Positions 16,790-27,700 of a stretch of 58,533 bases of DNA are shown piece after piece; the first letter of the stretch is position 1, and each line of letters opens with the position of its first letter. The DNA lies in NCBI GenBank assembly GCA_021785035.1, contig JAJYGP010000032.1, positions 1-58,533 of the forward strand. Direction: 5' to 3'. A model generated the notes under the pieces. It had not been told where the DNA came from and ran no database searches. It saw only the letters and a program-made list of their open reading frames with translations. This DNA is from Pseudomonadota bacterium. GTDB taxonomy: Bacteria; Pseudomonadota; Gammaproteobacteria; Acidiferrobacterales; Acidiferrobacteraceae. A program made the translations under genes and the position numbers.

Positions 16790-18469
16790 TTAGGGCCGCG
16801 CCGAGACGGTATCCGACTTCCGGTAGAGGGCGTCGATTTGCGCCTGATAACGCTGCTCGACTTGCTGGCGGCGCACTTTGAGCGTAGGGGTCAGAAAGCC
16901 GTTTTCTATGGTCCACGGCTCTTGGACCCGCAAGACGTGCTGAACGCGAACATAGCCGGGAAAAGCATGCAGTTGGGCGTTGGCGCGCTCGCGCAAGACC
17001 TGCTCGTCCTCGACCGCGCTGTGCGCCAAGAGCGCGAGCGTTCCGCGCCCCTCGCCTACGATGAGAACCTGTTCGAAGACGAGATCCTCTAGGATCGCCT
17101 GCTCGACATCGGCGGGAGCCACCTTTTCCCCATTCGACAAGACGATGATGTCCTTGGCGCGACCGGTCAGATACAGGAGTCCGTCCTGCAAGCGGCCGAG
17201 ATCGCCGGTATGCAAAAAGCCCTCGCTGTCCAACACCTCGCTTGTCGCCTGCGGTTGACCCCAATATCCTTGCATGACACTAGGCCCCCGCACCCACAAT
17301 TCGTCATTGACGAAGCGGAGCTCGAGTCCTGCCAGGGGACGCCCGACCGAGCGCAGATCGCGATCGTGAAAACGGTGGCAAGTGATGACCGGCGAGGCCT
17401 CGGTCAGGCCATAACCGATCAAAAAACGAAGACCCATGCCGGTAAAGAACGAGAGCAGGGAAGGGGCCGCCGGGGCGCCTCCCAAAAACACAAAACACAG
17501 CCTCCCGCCCAAGCGCCGACGGATGGATCGGGCGACGAGCAGATCTGTGACACGCGCCTCGAGACGTTCCGTCCAATCGAGCGCGCCGCGGCGAAACCGA
17601 AAACCCAAATCGGCGGTGCGCGCGACCAAACGGGCCTTGAGCGGCGCGTCTTTTAAGGTCTCTTGGATGCGGGCGTAGCTACGCTCGAAGATCTTGGGGA
17701 CACTGACCAAGATCGTGGGTTGCGCCATCTTTAAATCCGCGCTCAGCTCGGCTATGCCGCGCGAGAATACCGTCTCAGCACCCATGGCCATGGCCACGTA
17801 CTGGCCGACCGTGCGTTCGAACATGTGGGACAGCGGGAGAAACGATAAAAACCTGTGCTCGCCGGCGGCAATTTCGGGTATGGCCTCCATAAGGGCCGCG
17901 ACGTTGGCCATGATGTTGGCATGGCTCAACATCACGCCCTTTGGCCGGCCCGTTGTTCCCGAAGTATAAACAATGGTCGCCAGGGGGCCAGACTCGTCTA
18001 CGAATGCGCGGGTCGCATGCTCGGGTAAACCCTGGTCCCAAGACACGACACCCGGCACCTCCTTTAAGCCCAAGATCGCCTTTAGACCGCAGGCCAAGAC
18101 CTCGGGCGCGGGGGGGCGATCGACCAACAAAAGACGCACACCGGCATCCTTGAGGCAGTAAGCAGTATTCTCGGGACGGTCGTTAAAAAACAGCGGGACC
18201 ACAGTGAGACCCAGCGACAGCGCCGCGACGTCAGCGAAGACCCAATGCGGCGAGTTATAGGCGCAGAGACCGACACGGTCGCCGGGATGAAGGCCCGCGC
18301 GCGCAAGCCCTTCGCGCATGCGGTTTACCTCTTCCTGGGCCTCCGCCCACGTAAAGTGGCGCCACGCGCCGTGTTCAAAGCCAGCGTAGGCCGGGGCGTT
18401 CGGGCTTTTTGCCGCACGCGCGGCAAAAAGTGCGGGCAGGGTCGCCGAGTCCAGGCCCACGACGGTCAT
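16790..18469 (-). CDS. fadD: Long-chain acyl-CoA synthetase (AMP-binding)
   Basis: This enzyme activates fatty acids to acyl-CoA with ATP via an acyl-AMP intermediate. The 559-residue protein of the ANL superfamily shows the P-loop IVYTSGTTGRPKGVMLSHAN, the fatty-acid-ligase segment FLSFLPLSHMFERTVGQY, YGLTEASPVI, HTGDLGRLQDGLLYLTGRAK then DIIVLSNGEKVAP, and a C-terminal lid with Lys in FLTPTLKVRR. The pattern matches the FadD15-type long-chain ligases. Its ATG overlaps the fadJ stop by four bases. Confidence 0.92.
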   Translation of the reverse strand: MTVVGLDSATLPALFAARAAKSPNAPAYAGFEHGAWRHFTWAEAQEEVNRMREGLARAGLHPGDRVGLCAYNSPHWVFADVAALSLGLTVVPLFFNDRPENTAYCLKDAGVRLLLVDRPPAPEVLACGLKAILGLKEVPGVVSWDQGLPEHATRAFVDESGPLATIVYTSGTTGRPKGVMLSHANIMANVAALMEAIPEIAAGEHRFLSFLPLSHMFERTVGQYVAMAMGAETVFSRGIAELSADLKMAQPTILVSVPKIFERSYARIQETLKDAPLKARLVARTADLGFRFRRGALDWTERLEARVTDLLVARSIRRRLGGRLCFVFLGGAPAAPSLLSFFTGMGLRFLIGYGLTEASPVITCHRFHDRDLRSVGRPLAGLELRFVNDELWVRGPSVMQGYWGQPQATSEVLDSEGFLHTGDLGRLQDGLLYLTGRAKDIIVLSNGEKVAPADVEQAILEDLVFEQVLIVGEGRGTLALLAHSAVEDEQVLRERANAQLHAFPGYVRVQHVLRVQEPWTIENGFLTPTLKVRRQQVEQRYQAQIDALYRKSDTVSARP

Positions 18470-20493
18470 GGTCTCAGCACCCGGCGTGCAAAGAGGTTTT
18501 CTTGGGACCAGGACTCGTCCGGAAGAAAACGCTCGCCAAAGCGCGCGCTTAGCTCCGTCAAGCGACCTTTGATCTCCGACGCGCCCAAGGTCTCGGCATA
18601 GCCCAAGGGCCCCCCACGAAACGGGGCGAAACCCGTTCCATAGACTAAGCCGATATCGACAATGTCAGCATCGGGTACGACCCCGCACCGCAGACACCGC
18701 GCGGCCTCGTTTAAGAGCCGCAGAATAAGCCGCTCAGAAATGACTGGATCGGGCGACGGGCGTTTGGACGCAAAGAAGGGCGACTTGATCGGGTAGACGT
18801 AAAAGCCGCGTCCGGACTTTTTGCCCAATTCGCCGGCGCTTACCTTGCGTGCGAGCAGATCCGGCACCGGTAGCCCTAAGGCGGCACTTAAGGTCTTGGC
18901 GACCGATAAACAAATGTCGAGACCCACGGTGTCGGCAAGGGCGATCGGACCCATGGGCATCCCGAAAGCCACCGCGGCCTGATCGATATCCGCAAGCGAC
19001 ACACCCTCTTCGGCCAAGAGTACGGCCTCCAAAAGATAGGGCATAAGAGCCCGATTGACGAGAAAGCCTGGGGCACTTTGCACGTCGATTGGCAAACGAT
19101 CGAGCGCCACCGCGAAGCTCCTAGCCCGCGCCAAGGCACTGTCTGTTGTACTGGTCCCCGCGATGATCTCGATAAGCTGCATCTTCGCGACGGGGTTAAA
19201 GAAATGCAGGCCGACCAGCCGTCCCGGTGAGCGCAAATCGGCGGCCAAGTCGTCTAAAGGGATGCTTGAGGTGTTGGTCGCGATGACCGTTTGCTCGGAT
19301 ACCTTGCGCTCGACCTCAGCCAGAAGGCCACGCTTCGCATCGCGGTCCTCGATGATCGCCTCTATGACGAGATCTGCGCCACCTAAACCATCGCCCTTGA
19401 GATCAGCAAACAGCCGATCGCGCGCCGCCTGGGCTGAGCGTCCGCGCAGCTTGTCGGCAAAAAGCGCATGGGCGCGCTTGACCGCAAGCCCCAGGGCCTT
19501 GGGTTCGCGATCCTGCAGGCTTACCGAAAATCCCTTATAGGCAGCCCACGCTGCGATGTCGGCACCCATCACGCCGGCCCCTATGACATGGATGTGGCGG
19601 GCCGGAGAGACACTGCCGGTGCGCGCCGAACGCTTCAATTCCTCAGACAACTCGAAGAGGCGCACCAGATGACGGCTGGTGGCAGTGACCACAAGTTCCG
19701 CGCAAGACAGGGCCTCGGCTTCAAGGGATCCTTGGCGAGCCCAAAGCCCCAAGAGCCGACAGGGCGCCGGGTAATGGTTACAATCGACCCGGGCCCGCAA
19801 TTGTCGGCGCATATACGCGCCCACATACGGCCGTAACCAGGGGGCAGCGAGCCAGGCCTGATGCCAAGGCGGACGACCCTTAGGCGGTACCCGTTTAAGC
19901 CGTGTGCGGGCCGCGACCAGTAGGTGACGTTCCGGAACACACTCGTCGACAAGCCCCAGTTTGCGAGCTTGGCGCGCGGCAATCGTGCGCCCACTCAACA
20001 TCAACGATAGGGCGGACAAAGGACCTATCAAGGCCGGCAGTCGCACCGTCCCACCAAAGCCCGGATGGATGCCTAATTTGACCTCGGGTAAGCCAAAAAT
20101 CGTGCGTTCGCTGTCGGAAGCGATTCGATAGCTACAAGCGAGCGCCAATTCAAGCCCGCCACCGAGACACGGTCCTTGGATCAAGGCCAGCGTAGGATAG
20201 GGCAAGAGGTTTAATCGTCGGAGAACCAATTGCCCAGCGCGGGTCAGTTCCGCGGCCCGCGCGGCATCGAGAATGCGACGAAACTCGTGAACATCCGCCC
20301 CGGCGATAAAGCTCCGCGGCTTCGCCGAGCGAATGATGAGGCCGTGCAATGGTCGCCCCTCGATCGTCGCCAAGACTTGGTCGAGCTCCGCCAACACCTC
20401 GCGCGACAAGACATTATGGCTACGTCCCGGAACATCGAGAACAAGTTCCGCGATACCGTCACTTTCGGATAACGACCAACTGTTCACCGTCAT
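18466..20493 (-). CDS. fadJ: Bifunctional enoyl-CoA hydratase / 3-hydroxyacyl-CoA dehydrogenase
   Basis: This enzyme catalyses steps 2 and 3 of beta-oxidation. The 675-residue protein has an N-terminal crotonase domain (FIAGADVHEF oxyanion loop, GPCLGGGLELALACSYRIA with one catalytic Glu, GLPEVKLGIHPGFGGT with the other). The C-terminal domain is 3-hydroxyacyl-CoA dehydrogenase (HVIGAGVMGADIAAWAAYKG, VIEAIIEDRDAK, and GLHFFNPVAKMQLIEII with the catalytic His). FadJ and FadB cannot be separated firmly by eye. The start used is the ATG at 20493, which overlaps the thiolase stop as ATGA; the frame extends further upstream but into thiolase codons. Confidence 0.92.
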   Translation of the reverse strand: MTVNSWSLSESDGIAELVLDVPGRSHNVLSREVLAELDQVLATIEGRPLHGLIIRSAKPRSFIAGADVHEFRRILDAARAAELTRAGQLVLRRLNLLPYPTLALIQGPCLGGGLELALACSYRIASDSERTIFGLPEVKLGIHPGFGGTVRLPALIGPLSALSLMLSGRTIAARQARKLGLVDECVPERHLLVAARTRLKRVPPKGRPPWHQAWLAAPWLRPYVGAYMRRQLRARVDCNHYPAPCRLLGLWARQGSLEAEALSCAELVVTATSRHLVRLFELSEELKRSARTGSVSPARHIHVIGAGVMGADIAAWAAYKGFSVSLQDREPKALGLAVKRAHALFADKLRGRSAQAARDRLFADLKGDGLGGADLVIEAIIEDRDAKRGLLAEVERKVSEQTVIATNTSSIPLDDLAADLRSPGRLVGLHFFNPVAKMQLIEIIAGTSTTDSALARARSFAVALDRLPIDVQSAPGFLVNRALMPYLLEAVLLAEEGVSLADIDQAAVAFGMPMGPIALADTVGLDICLSVAKTLSAALGLPVPDLLARKVSAGELGKKSGRGFYVYPIKSPFFASKRPSPDPVISERLILRLLNEAARCLRCGVVPDADIVDIGLVYGTGFAPFRGGPLGYAETLGASEIKGRLTELSARFGERFLPDESWSQENLFARRVLRP

Positions 20494-21782
20494 AACTGGC
20501 CTCCTGCCCGCACAAGCATTGCCCCACCCTGCCCTCCGCCGATACACAAAGTCGCAAGCCCCAAGGCTCCGGGCTGAGTCTGCAAGGAGCGCGCGAGATG
20601 GAGGACAAGTCGAGCGCCGGTCGCACCGACCGGGTGGCCCAAGGCCACCGCCCCACCCTGGGGATTGAGTCGCGCAGGGTCGATGGCCCCCAAGGGCGCG
20701 TCCAGCGCCAGCTCCTCGCGGGCATAATCGGCGCTCGCAAAAGCCGCCTGGCAGGCCAAAACCTGGGCGCTGAATGCCTCGTTTAATTCGAACTGGGCGA
20801 TGTCGTCCATGCCAAGCTTGTGGGCGGTCAAGAGCTTGGCTGTGGCGTGCACGGGCCCAAGACCCATCTGCGCGGGATCGACCCCGGCCCAGGCATGGTC
20901 GAGGATTTCGCCCAGAACCGGAAGCCGTTCACGCTTAACCATCGTCTCGCTCGCGAGCACGAGCAGTGCTGCACCATCTGTAATCTGCGAGCTGTTGCCC
21001 GAGGTCACGGTGCCATAGTGACGATCAAAAACCGGTTTGAGTTGGGCCAACTTTTCGAGCGTCGTATCGGGACGAACACCGTCGTCTTCAGTATGAAACT
21101 TCCCGTTCGACTCGTAGACCGCCTCGATCTCGTTTTGCAGGACCCCCGCCTCCTGGGCCCGCGCCAAACGCTGGTGGCTTTGCAGGGCAAAGCTGTCTTG
21201 GGCCACACGCCCGATCGCGAAGCGATGGGCGACGATCTCGGCGGTCTGGCCCATGGACAGTCCGACCACCGGATCGCTTAGACCCAACAGCAGCGAAAAC
21301 ACCGGCTTTAAGTGACTCAACCGAAAATCGGCCAACGACTTCAGTTTTTGTTCCACGTTCTTGGCTCGTAAGAAACGCGCGAGCCAGCGACTCATGGCGA
21401 TATTCCACTGGATGGGGGCGCGACTCATGGCCTCGGTGCCACCGGCCAAAATAAGATGGGCGCGCCCTGAGCTTATGCGATCGAAGGCGCTGGCTATAGC
21501 CTGGAGGCCAGACGCGCAGTTGCGTTGGACGGTAAATGCCGGAACCGCCGGACCCGTACCCAAGCGCAGGCCCACGATGCGGGCGATATTGGCCTCGTCG
21601 GGAGCGGCAATGACACAGCCGAGAATCACCTCGTCGAGATCCTCAGCACGAAATGATTGCCGGGCCAGCAAGGCACGGCCTGCCATCACCGCGAGGTCGG
21701 CCGCGCTAAAAGGGCCTGGCTCGTTGCGGGCCTTCAAAAACGGGGTGCGAGACCCGTCTACGATAAATACCCTGGCACTCAT
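20490..21782 (-). CDS. fadI: 3-ketoacyl-CoA thiolase
   Basis: This enzyme cleaves 3-ketoacyl-CoA to acetyl-CoA and a shortened acyl-CoA. The 430-residue protein has the nucleophilic Cys in FTVQRNCASGLQAIASA, the catalytic NEAF motif in FELNEAFSAQVLA, His in GGAVALGHPVGATGAR and the second Cys in LATLCIGGGQGGAML. Its length fits the FadI or trifunctional-beta type (about 430) better than FadA (about 387). It starts at the ATG at 21782, overlapping the stop of the giant fusion gene by four bases, and its own stop overlaps fadJ in the same way. Confidence 0.93.
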   Translation of the reverse strand: MSARVFIVDGSRTPFLKARNEPGPFSAADLAVMAGRALLARQSFRAEDLDEVILGCVIAAPDEANIARIVGLRLGTGPAVPAFTVQRNCASGLQAIASAFDRISSGRAHLILAGGTEAMSRAPIQWNIAMSRWLARFLRAKNVEQKLKSLADFRLSHLKPVFSLLLGLSDPVVGLSMGQTAEIVAHRFAIGRVAQDSFALQSHQRLARAQEAGVLQNEIEAVYESNGKFHTEDDGVRPDTTLEKLAQLKPVFDRHYGTVTSGNSSQITDGAALLVLASETMVKRERLPVLGEILDHAWAGVDPAQMGLGPVHATAKLLTAHKLGMDDIAQFELNEAFSAQVLACQAAFASADYAREELALDAPLGAIDPARLNPQGGAVALGHPVGATGARLVLHLARSLQTQPGALGLATLCIGGGQGGAMLVRAGGQL

Positions 21783-24700
21783 ACCTCCTCCTCAACCCCT
21801 GATGTCGGGATGGCCGCCAAAAGACCTTCCACCCACGTCTGCGCATCCCCAAGGCAGCGAATGACCGGCTGCGCGCCCCGGTCAGCCGTAAATATGGGCG
21901 CCTCCGGGTCTTTATTGATCGCCACCACCTGCGTGCCGCTGCCGATGCCCACGAGATGTTGCGGGGCCCCCGACACCCCTACGGCGAGCAAAATGCGTGG
22001 CGCGACGTGGGTCCCGGTTTGACCGATCTGATGCTCAAGGGGCAAAAGCTTACTCTCCTGAACAACCTTGCGCGTAGCTCCTAATAACACCTTGCAACCC
22101 ATCATAGCCGAGAGTCGCTCGCGAAGCGGTAAAATCCGTCTCTCAAAAAACGTGGCGTCGGCCGCCCCGAAGCCCACATCCAAAATCACCTCGGCGCCCG
22201 CCATGCCATCGGTCTCTTGGCGCGCCAAGGCCCGCGCCAAGGCCCCCGAAGACTTCCTCAGGGGCGCCCAATCATCCACCGCACAGGTCTTGGCTTGCGG
22301 CAATTCGCGGGCCTCGGCCGTTGCCGTGGCAACAAGGATCGCGGTCTCAGGACAGGCGGTAAGCCAGGCCAAATCGGCTTTTTCAAGAACGAGGTTATCC
22401 CCTATCCGTCCCGCCACACCCAAGTAGAGGGGGCGGCCCAAGACTTGGGCGAGAGCGGCCGCCAAATCCGCCCGGTCATAAGGCAATACCAAGCGCGGAC
22501 TCCCCTTCAGCCACTGGGCCAGATGACGGGCAAGGGGGAGCGCCGCGGCTTGCCCCACGACACGCACGACCGGACCTTCAACAGAAGCCGGAGGGACATC
22601 ATCCGAGGCCCCGGTAAGCCAGAGCACTCCCGCGTCCCGACTCCACGCGCGCGCGACCCAAAGAGGCCCCAAGGCCCCGGTCCCGGACCCGACGATGGCC
22701 ACGGTCGGAGGCAGGTCCCGAACCTTTCCTGGAACAATCCGCGCACCGACCTGGGCCACGCCACGCCCCTGTTTACGCAGCCAATCGGCCAAAACCTCTG
22801 GGCTTTCGATGTGTGCCGGCGCCTTCTCGGGGCCAGCGCTTTTACGGTAGGGCATCACCTTATAGCCACTTACCACGGTCTCGGTCGTCGGCTCCCTTAA
22901 CACCTTCAGCCAATTCGTTACCGGAAACTCATCGCTGCGCCCGGTCGCGCTAAAAGACGCGCTGATCACGAGCTTGCGCTTCGCGGCTATGGGACGCGAG
23001 CCGCCAGCGCGCACAATCCCGTAACCCCGACGGCCGCGGGCCTTGATGCCGGTGACGCGGTCGACATAAGTGGCTCCCAAGGCCCCGCTCAGCGCTTGCA
23101 AAAAGAGCGGGTCGTAGCGACCCGCGAGCACGAGATCGGGCTCCCAATCCGCGAGCGCGGCGGCCACCTTCGCCGCATCCGGCCACCCGATACCAACCAA
23201 CGCCGTAACCCGCGCGCCTGCGGCGCGCAGCCGCTGGGTCAGATCCGGGCACGGAGCCTCAGTGATAGTGACTGCGATGATCTCGATCGCGGCTTGCGCA
23301 TCAGCCGCCTCTAGGGCCAGATCGAGAACGGCAAGATCATCGCCGTCCAGGCGCACATCGTCGGCGCCGTACTGCGCCACGCCGCGCACCAGAACGACGA
23401 TCCTCCCCGAGAAACCGGCCTCGATACCGCAGTCCTCCGAGGACGGAGGGGTCGTTCCCCGCTCAGAGAGGCTGCGGACCGCGTCTTCATAGAGGCGTTC
23501 TTCTTTGAAGAGCGCCTTCACCGCCTGGGCACGGGCCCCTGTGGCACGCTCGACCATCGCCTCCAGGGCGGTAAGCGTCTTCAGATAATCCGGGTCCACG
23601 GATTGGGCCTGCAGCGCGAGCCGCCGTTCCACCAAGGCCGCCCACACATAAAGTTCGCCCAGCCAGTCGACCACCGAAAACCAGGCGATTTCGCAATCAC
23701 CATCCACGGCCACCCGCGCCTTCAGGTCTTCGAGGCGAGGGGTCAAGAAATCGGCAAATACCCCCAAGGCCCGGTCCAGACCCTCGCTGCCAGTGGTCTT
23801 CTTCGTCGCAAACGCTGCGAAAAGTCCCGGCACATCCTTCAACACCAGGAACCGCTGGATCTCGTTTGTCCCCTCATAGATATTGAGGATGCGGGCATCG
23901 CGACGCCATTTCTCGATAAGCTCGCAAGTCGCCGCCGCCATCGGCCCACGCGCTGATTCGAGCGCCAAGAGCACACGATGCAGCCCTTCGGAGGCCAGGA
24001 ACTTGGAGAGCGCGGCCTCCATGCGAAAATCGCCGGCCGTGAGATCAGCCCGGTCCATGAGGCCCATGAGACGCGCGCCGAGCGTGCGTATACGCTCATG
24101 TTCATACCGTGCAAGCGCCAAAGCTTCGGGGGCATCCGCCAAAATCGGACCATAGTCCTTGAGGACACGCTCAAGCAGGCTCCCGCAACCGACCACCAAG
24201 CCGCCACGTCCCACACTGAGGGTCTCTAGCGCGCTTACCTGGCCATGTCCTCGGTAGCCTATGATATGGCTGACACACACCCGCACCGCAGAAAGACTCA
24301 ATTCGTTGGTAGGCGAGGCCCGCTGCCCCAACTTGCGTTCGTTTTGACCAATATGCAGGCCCTCGGAACGGCGTTCGATCATGAAGCCGGTTTCGCCCCA
24401 CTCGGTCTGTGCGTACAAGCAGTAGCGATCAGCCAGCGAGCCATTGGTGATCCACATCTTAGCGCCGGACAGCTGGTAATGGTCGTAGACAAAACCGTGG
24501 TCGGTCGCAGTCGGTGTGCCGATATCGTCGTACTCGTAGCTCACCCCGGAATCGAGCACGAGGCGGCGCTTACCACACTGACGCTCCATATCCCAACCGC
24601 TATCGTCGAGACGCGCGCGCGTCTCGTTCAGCAGCCGGTAGGTCACGGCCGAGCCATTCAAATCGAGCCGCCGTTCGTCGAGTAAAATGCGGGAACCCCC

Positions 24701-27700
24701 CTCTATGCTAAAGTGCCAGAGGCCGAGAGCATCTTGCGTAAGAGGGACTTTGACGCGACGTGCTCGCGTGGTGACGCCACCGGTGTCCGAGCCGGCGTTA
24801 GGCTCGGTCAGGGCGAAGGCGCTGATCTGACCGTGAGCGAGAAACTCTAAAAAATGTTGATGGGCAAGCACGCGTCCGGGAAGCATGGCCCGCTCCTCGT
24901 CCAAGGCCTCGGACAACCGCATGAGGCCCCGGGCCAAGGCCTGAGTCTTCAGATCCAGTTCGTCCAGGTCGCGGGCCCGGGCGACCGCCACCAGATCGCG
25001 GAAATCGAGCAATACATCCCGGGCCAGATACTTGAGCGCTGAGCCGTGACCCAAAAACAATCCCCTAAAGAGCCGTTCGAGAGCCCGGATCGTGGCCTTG
25101 ATAGCGCTTGGGCGCGGACGCGCGCATAGGCCCCGCAGACGCGTGCACAAGGCCTGGAGCCGGGCAAAGGCCGACCCCGGAAAGGCCGCCAATTCGCCAC
25201 GCAGTCGCGGAAGATCCTTGTCTAGCGCCAGTAAGACCGGCATCGTGCCGATACTCGTGCTCGCCATAACAAGAAGACCGACGGAGGTGTCAGCGCGACC
25301 CATAAGTAGGCTCGTCAGCACCGCGTATTCGGCCTTGCTAAGACCCTTCCCTCCTAGGGCTTCAGGGACCACCGTGGCAAAAGCCTTAAAGGCGCGCAAA
25401 TGGTCGATGTCGGCCGGCGGCATGCCATGGAGTCGATCGATATAACGGCCGTACGGGCCGCCCTCGGGGTCGCGGAAACCGCTGCGCAAAAGTCTGAGGA
25501 CTTGGGCACGCATATGCCGCAAACGCGGATCCGCCAAAAAATACTCGGGCAGAAAAACCGCATCCGGGCCCAAGGTGTCACCCAGCAGAAAGCTGCCGCT
25601 CTGGTAAGGAAAAGGGGTTGCCGCAGGCATCGTGAGGCCGCGCAGGCGGTGCCTCAAGGGCGGCAGCAGAGCCGGGGGTGGCGCGACGAAGACACCGTGG
25701 CGCAAAAAGTAGGCCTCAGAATCATGGCGCAAGGCCTTACGCCAAAGGGCCGCTTCCCAGGGGACGTCGGTGCGCAAAGGCACAGCCCCGGGCCATTGGG
25801 CGAATACCATCGCATCGCGGTAACGAGGGGCCAGTATATCGTCTTCGGAGTAGGCAATACCCCCAAACACCTGGCCCGCGACCCAGGCCACGCCGTCTTG
25901 CGACACGCCAAAACGCGCCTTGAGAAGACTGACAACCGCCTGCGGGTCCTGATCGCAAGTCGCCGACATCGTGCGCGCCAGGGTCAGGCTATATTCGATG
26001 AGCGCCACTAAGCGCTTGACGGCCCCGAACTTGATAATCGCAGTTCGACCCTCTCGATCCCGATAGGATTCGCCAAACTGCTTGCGGCTAAGCACGTAGG
26101 CGCTGGCGCGCGCAAGCAAGCCGCGTCCAAATCCTTCCATAAGCGCAGTATAATAGCGGGCAAACAGGGGTCCTATGTGCCATGGCTCGACATCCCGTTC
26201 CGCCACTTGCGCACGGATCGGGCGCGCAACATCAAGCCCGGCTGCGCCCGTTGCCACACGAAGGTCAAGGGCTCCATGTCTCCCCCAATAGACCCCGCCC
26301 GTGTCCGGCAGCCAGTCCGACAGGCCATCGGACTCGATGTGCACGAGCGCCGTGAGGTCCGCCAAACGCTGTCCGCGGTAGTCCTCGGCCAAGAGATGGT
26401 GCGCGGCAACGAACCCCAGTGCCGGCGTATGCTCGGCCAGGGCCGCGAGCAAGACCTCAGGCGATTCGACGCCGCGATGTAAAAAATTCACAAGGTCCTG
26501 TCTGTCAGCCGCGGTCCACCGCGTGGCCATAATCGCAAGCCGCGCGGCCGGAAAGAGTCGCGTGAGCTGGGCGCGCAGGCGGAGCCTGGGCGAATGCGCC
26601 GTCGGCCGCTCGCGGGTCCAGGGCAATTGGCCGGCGAGCATCGCCTCCAGCGTCCCCCAAGCCCCCTGATCGCACAACGCCACACAGCGCGCGGAATCTG
26701 CGACCGCGGTCATGAGGGCCGAACGCACGGCTTGTCGCCAGAGCGGTCCTGGGGCCACAGGGCGGCTTTTCACGACCTCGTAGATCTCCCGCAAAGTGGG
26801 GTCTTCGACTACAGGTGGGCAACTGGCTTCGATCTCGCTCTGGGCGCTTCCGTCTAGGCCGAAACGCCGGGCCTCTGGTAGCTCGTATATGAAACGATGG
26901 CTACTCAGCCGATTCCAATCGATGTCCGGGACTGTGAGCCGGCACGATTCGCACTTGATACAGTTTTCCGGAACGGTCCCAGCACCAGCCACCGCACTCC
27001 CGAGACTGTAGACCTCGGCCGGGCACACACGCCGCAAGCGCTGTGCCTGGGCGCTCGCCAAATCGGAGGGGACCCTTAAGTGCCGCACATCGGGGCGCAG
27101 ACGACCTAGCGGCGCAAGCCAGGTCAGGGGGGAATAAGGTGGCTCATGGTCCCAAGACAGTTGCGCCCGTGACAACCGTTCCCTCTGATAATAAGGGCGG
27201 CTTGCGAGAACCGTGCGCGAGCGGGCCGCCACCGCTATCGCGTCACCCAGAAACGCCGCTCCTCCCACCACAATCAAAGGCGCGCTCCGCGCTAGGGCGT
27301 AAGCCGCGGCCCCCCCCCACGGACGGGCATAAATGGCCGCGACCCGGGTCTCCAGGAGCGGTAGGCCGCGCCCATAGAGATAGCCGATGGCGCGCGCGAG
27401 ATAAGCAAAGGCCGCCCCCTCCACCGCGACATTCTCGAGTCGGGCCGAGCGCGCATAGAGCCAGCGAACCGCAAGCGGTGGTATGTCAGAGGTCCGGGGT
27501 ATCCTCGGTACGGCCGCCACCGCGGACAAAGTCGCGCCATCGCGAGTCAGAGACAAGGCGGTCCTCGCAAACGCTCGCGCACGCGTGGCTCGACTCGAAC
27601 CCAGCGCTCCCACAAGTTCGGGCAAGTGATCGAACATCAGCGAGGTCTCGTGCAAAGCCTTAGGCCAAGCACGTGAGAACTGGGCGTTCTGGTAATCGGT

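Noticed and set aside
22217-26011. Long open frames antisense to the fusion gene (for example 22217-22900 and 25400-26011)
   Set aside because: They mirror a GC-rich coding strand, have no motif similarity or ribosome binding sites, and the fusion motifs explain the region.
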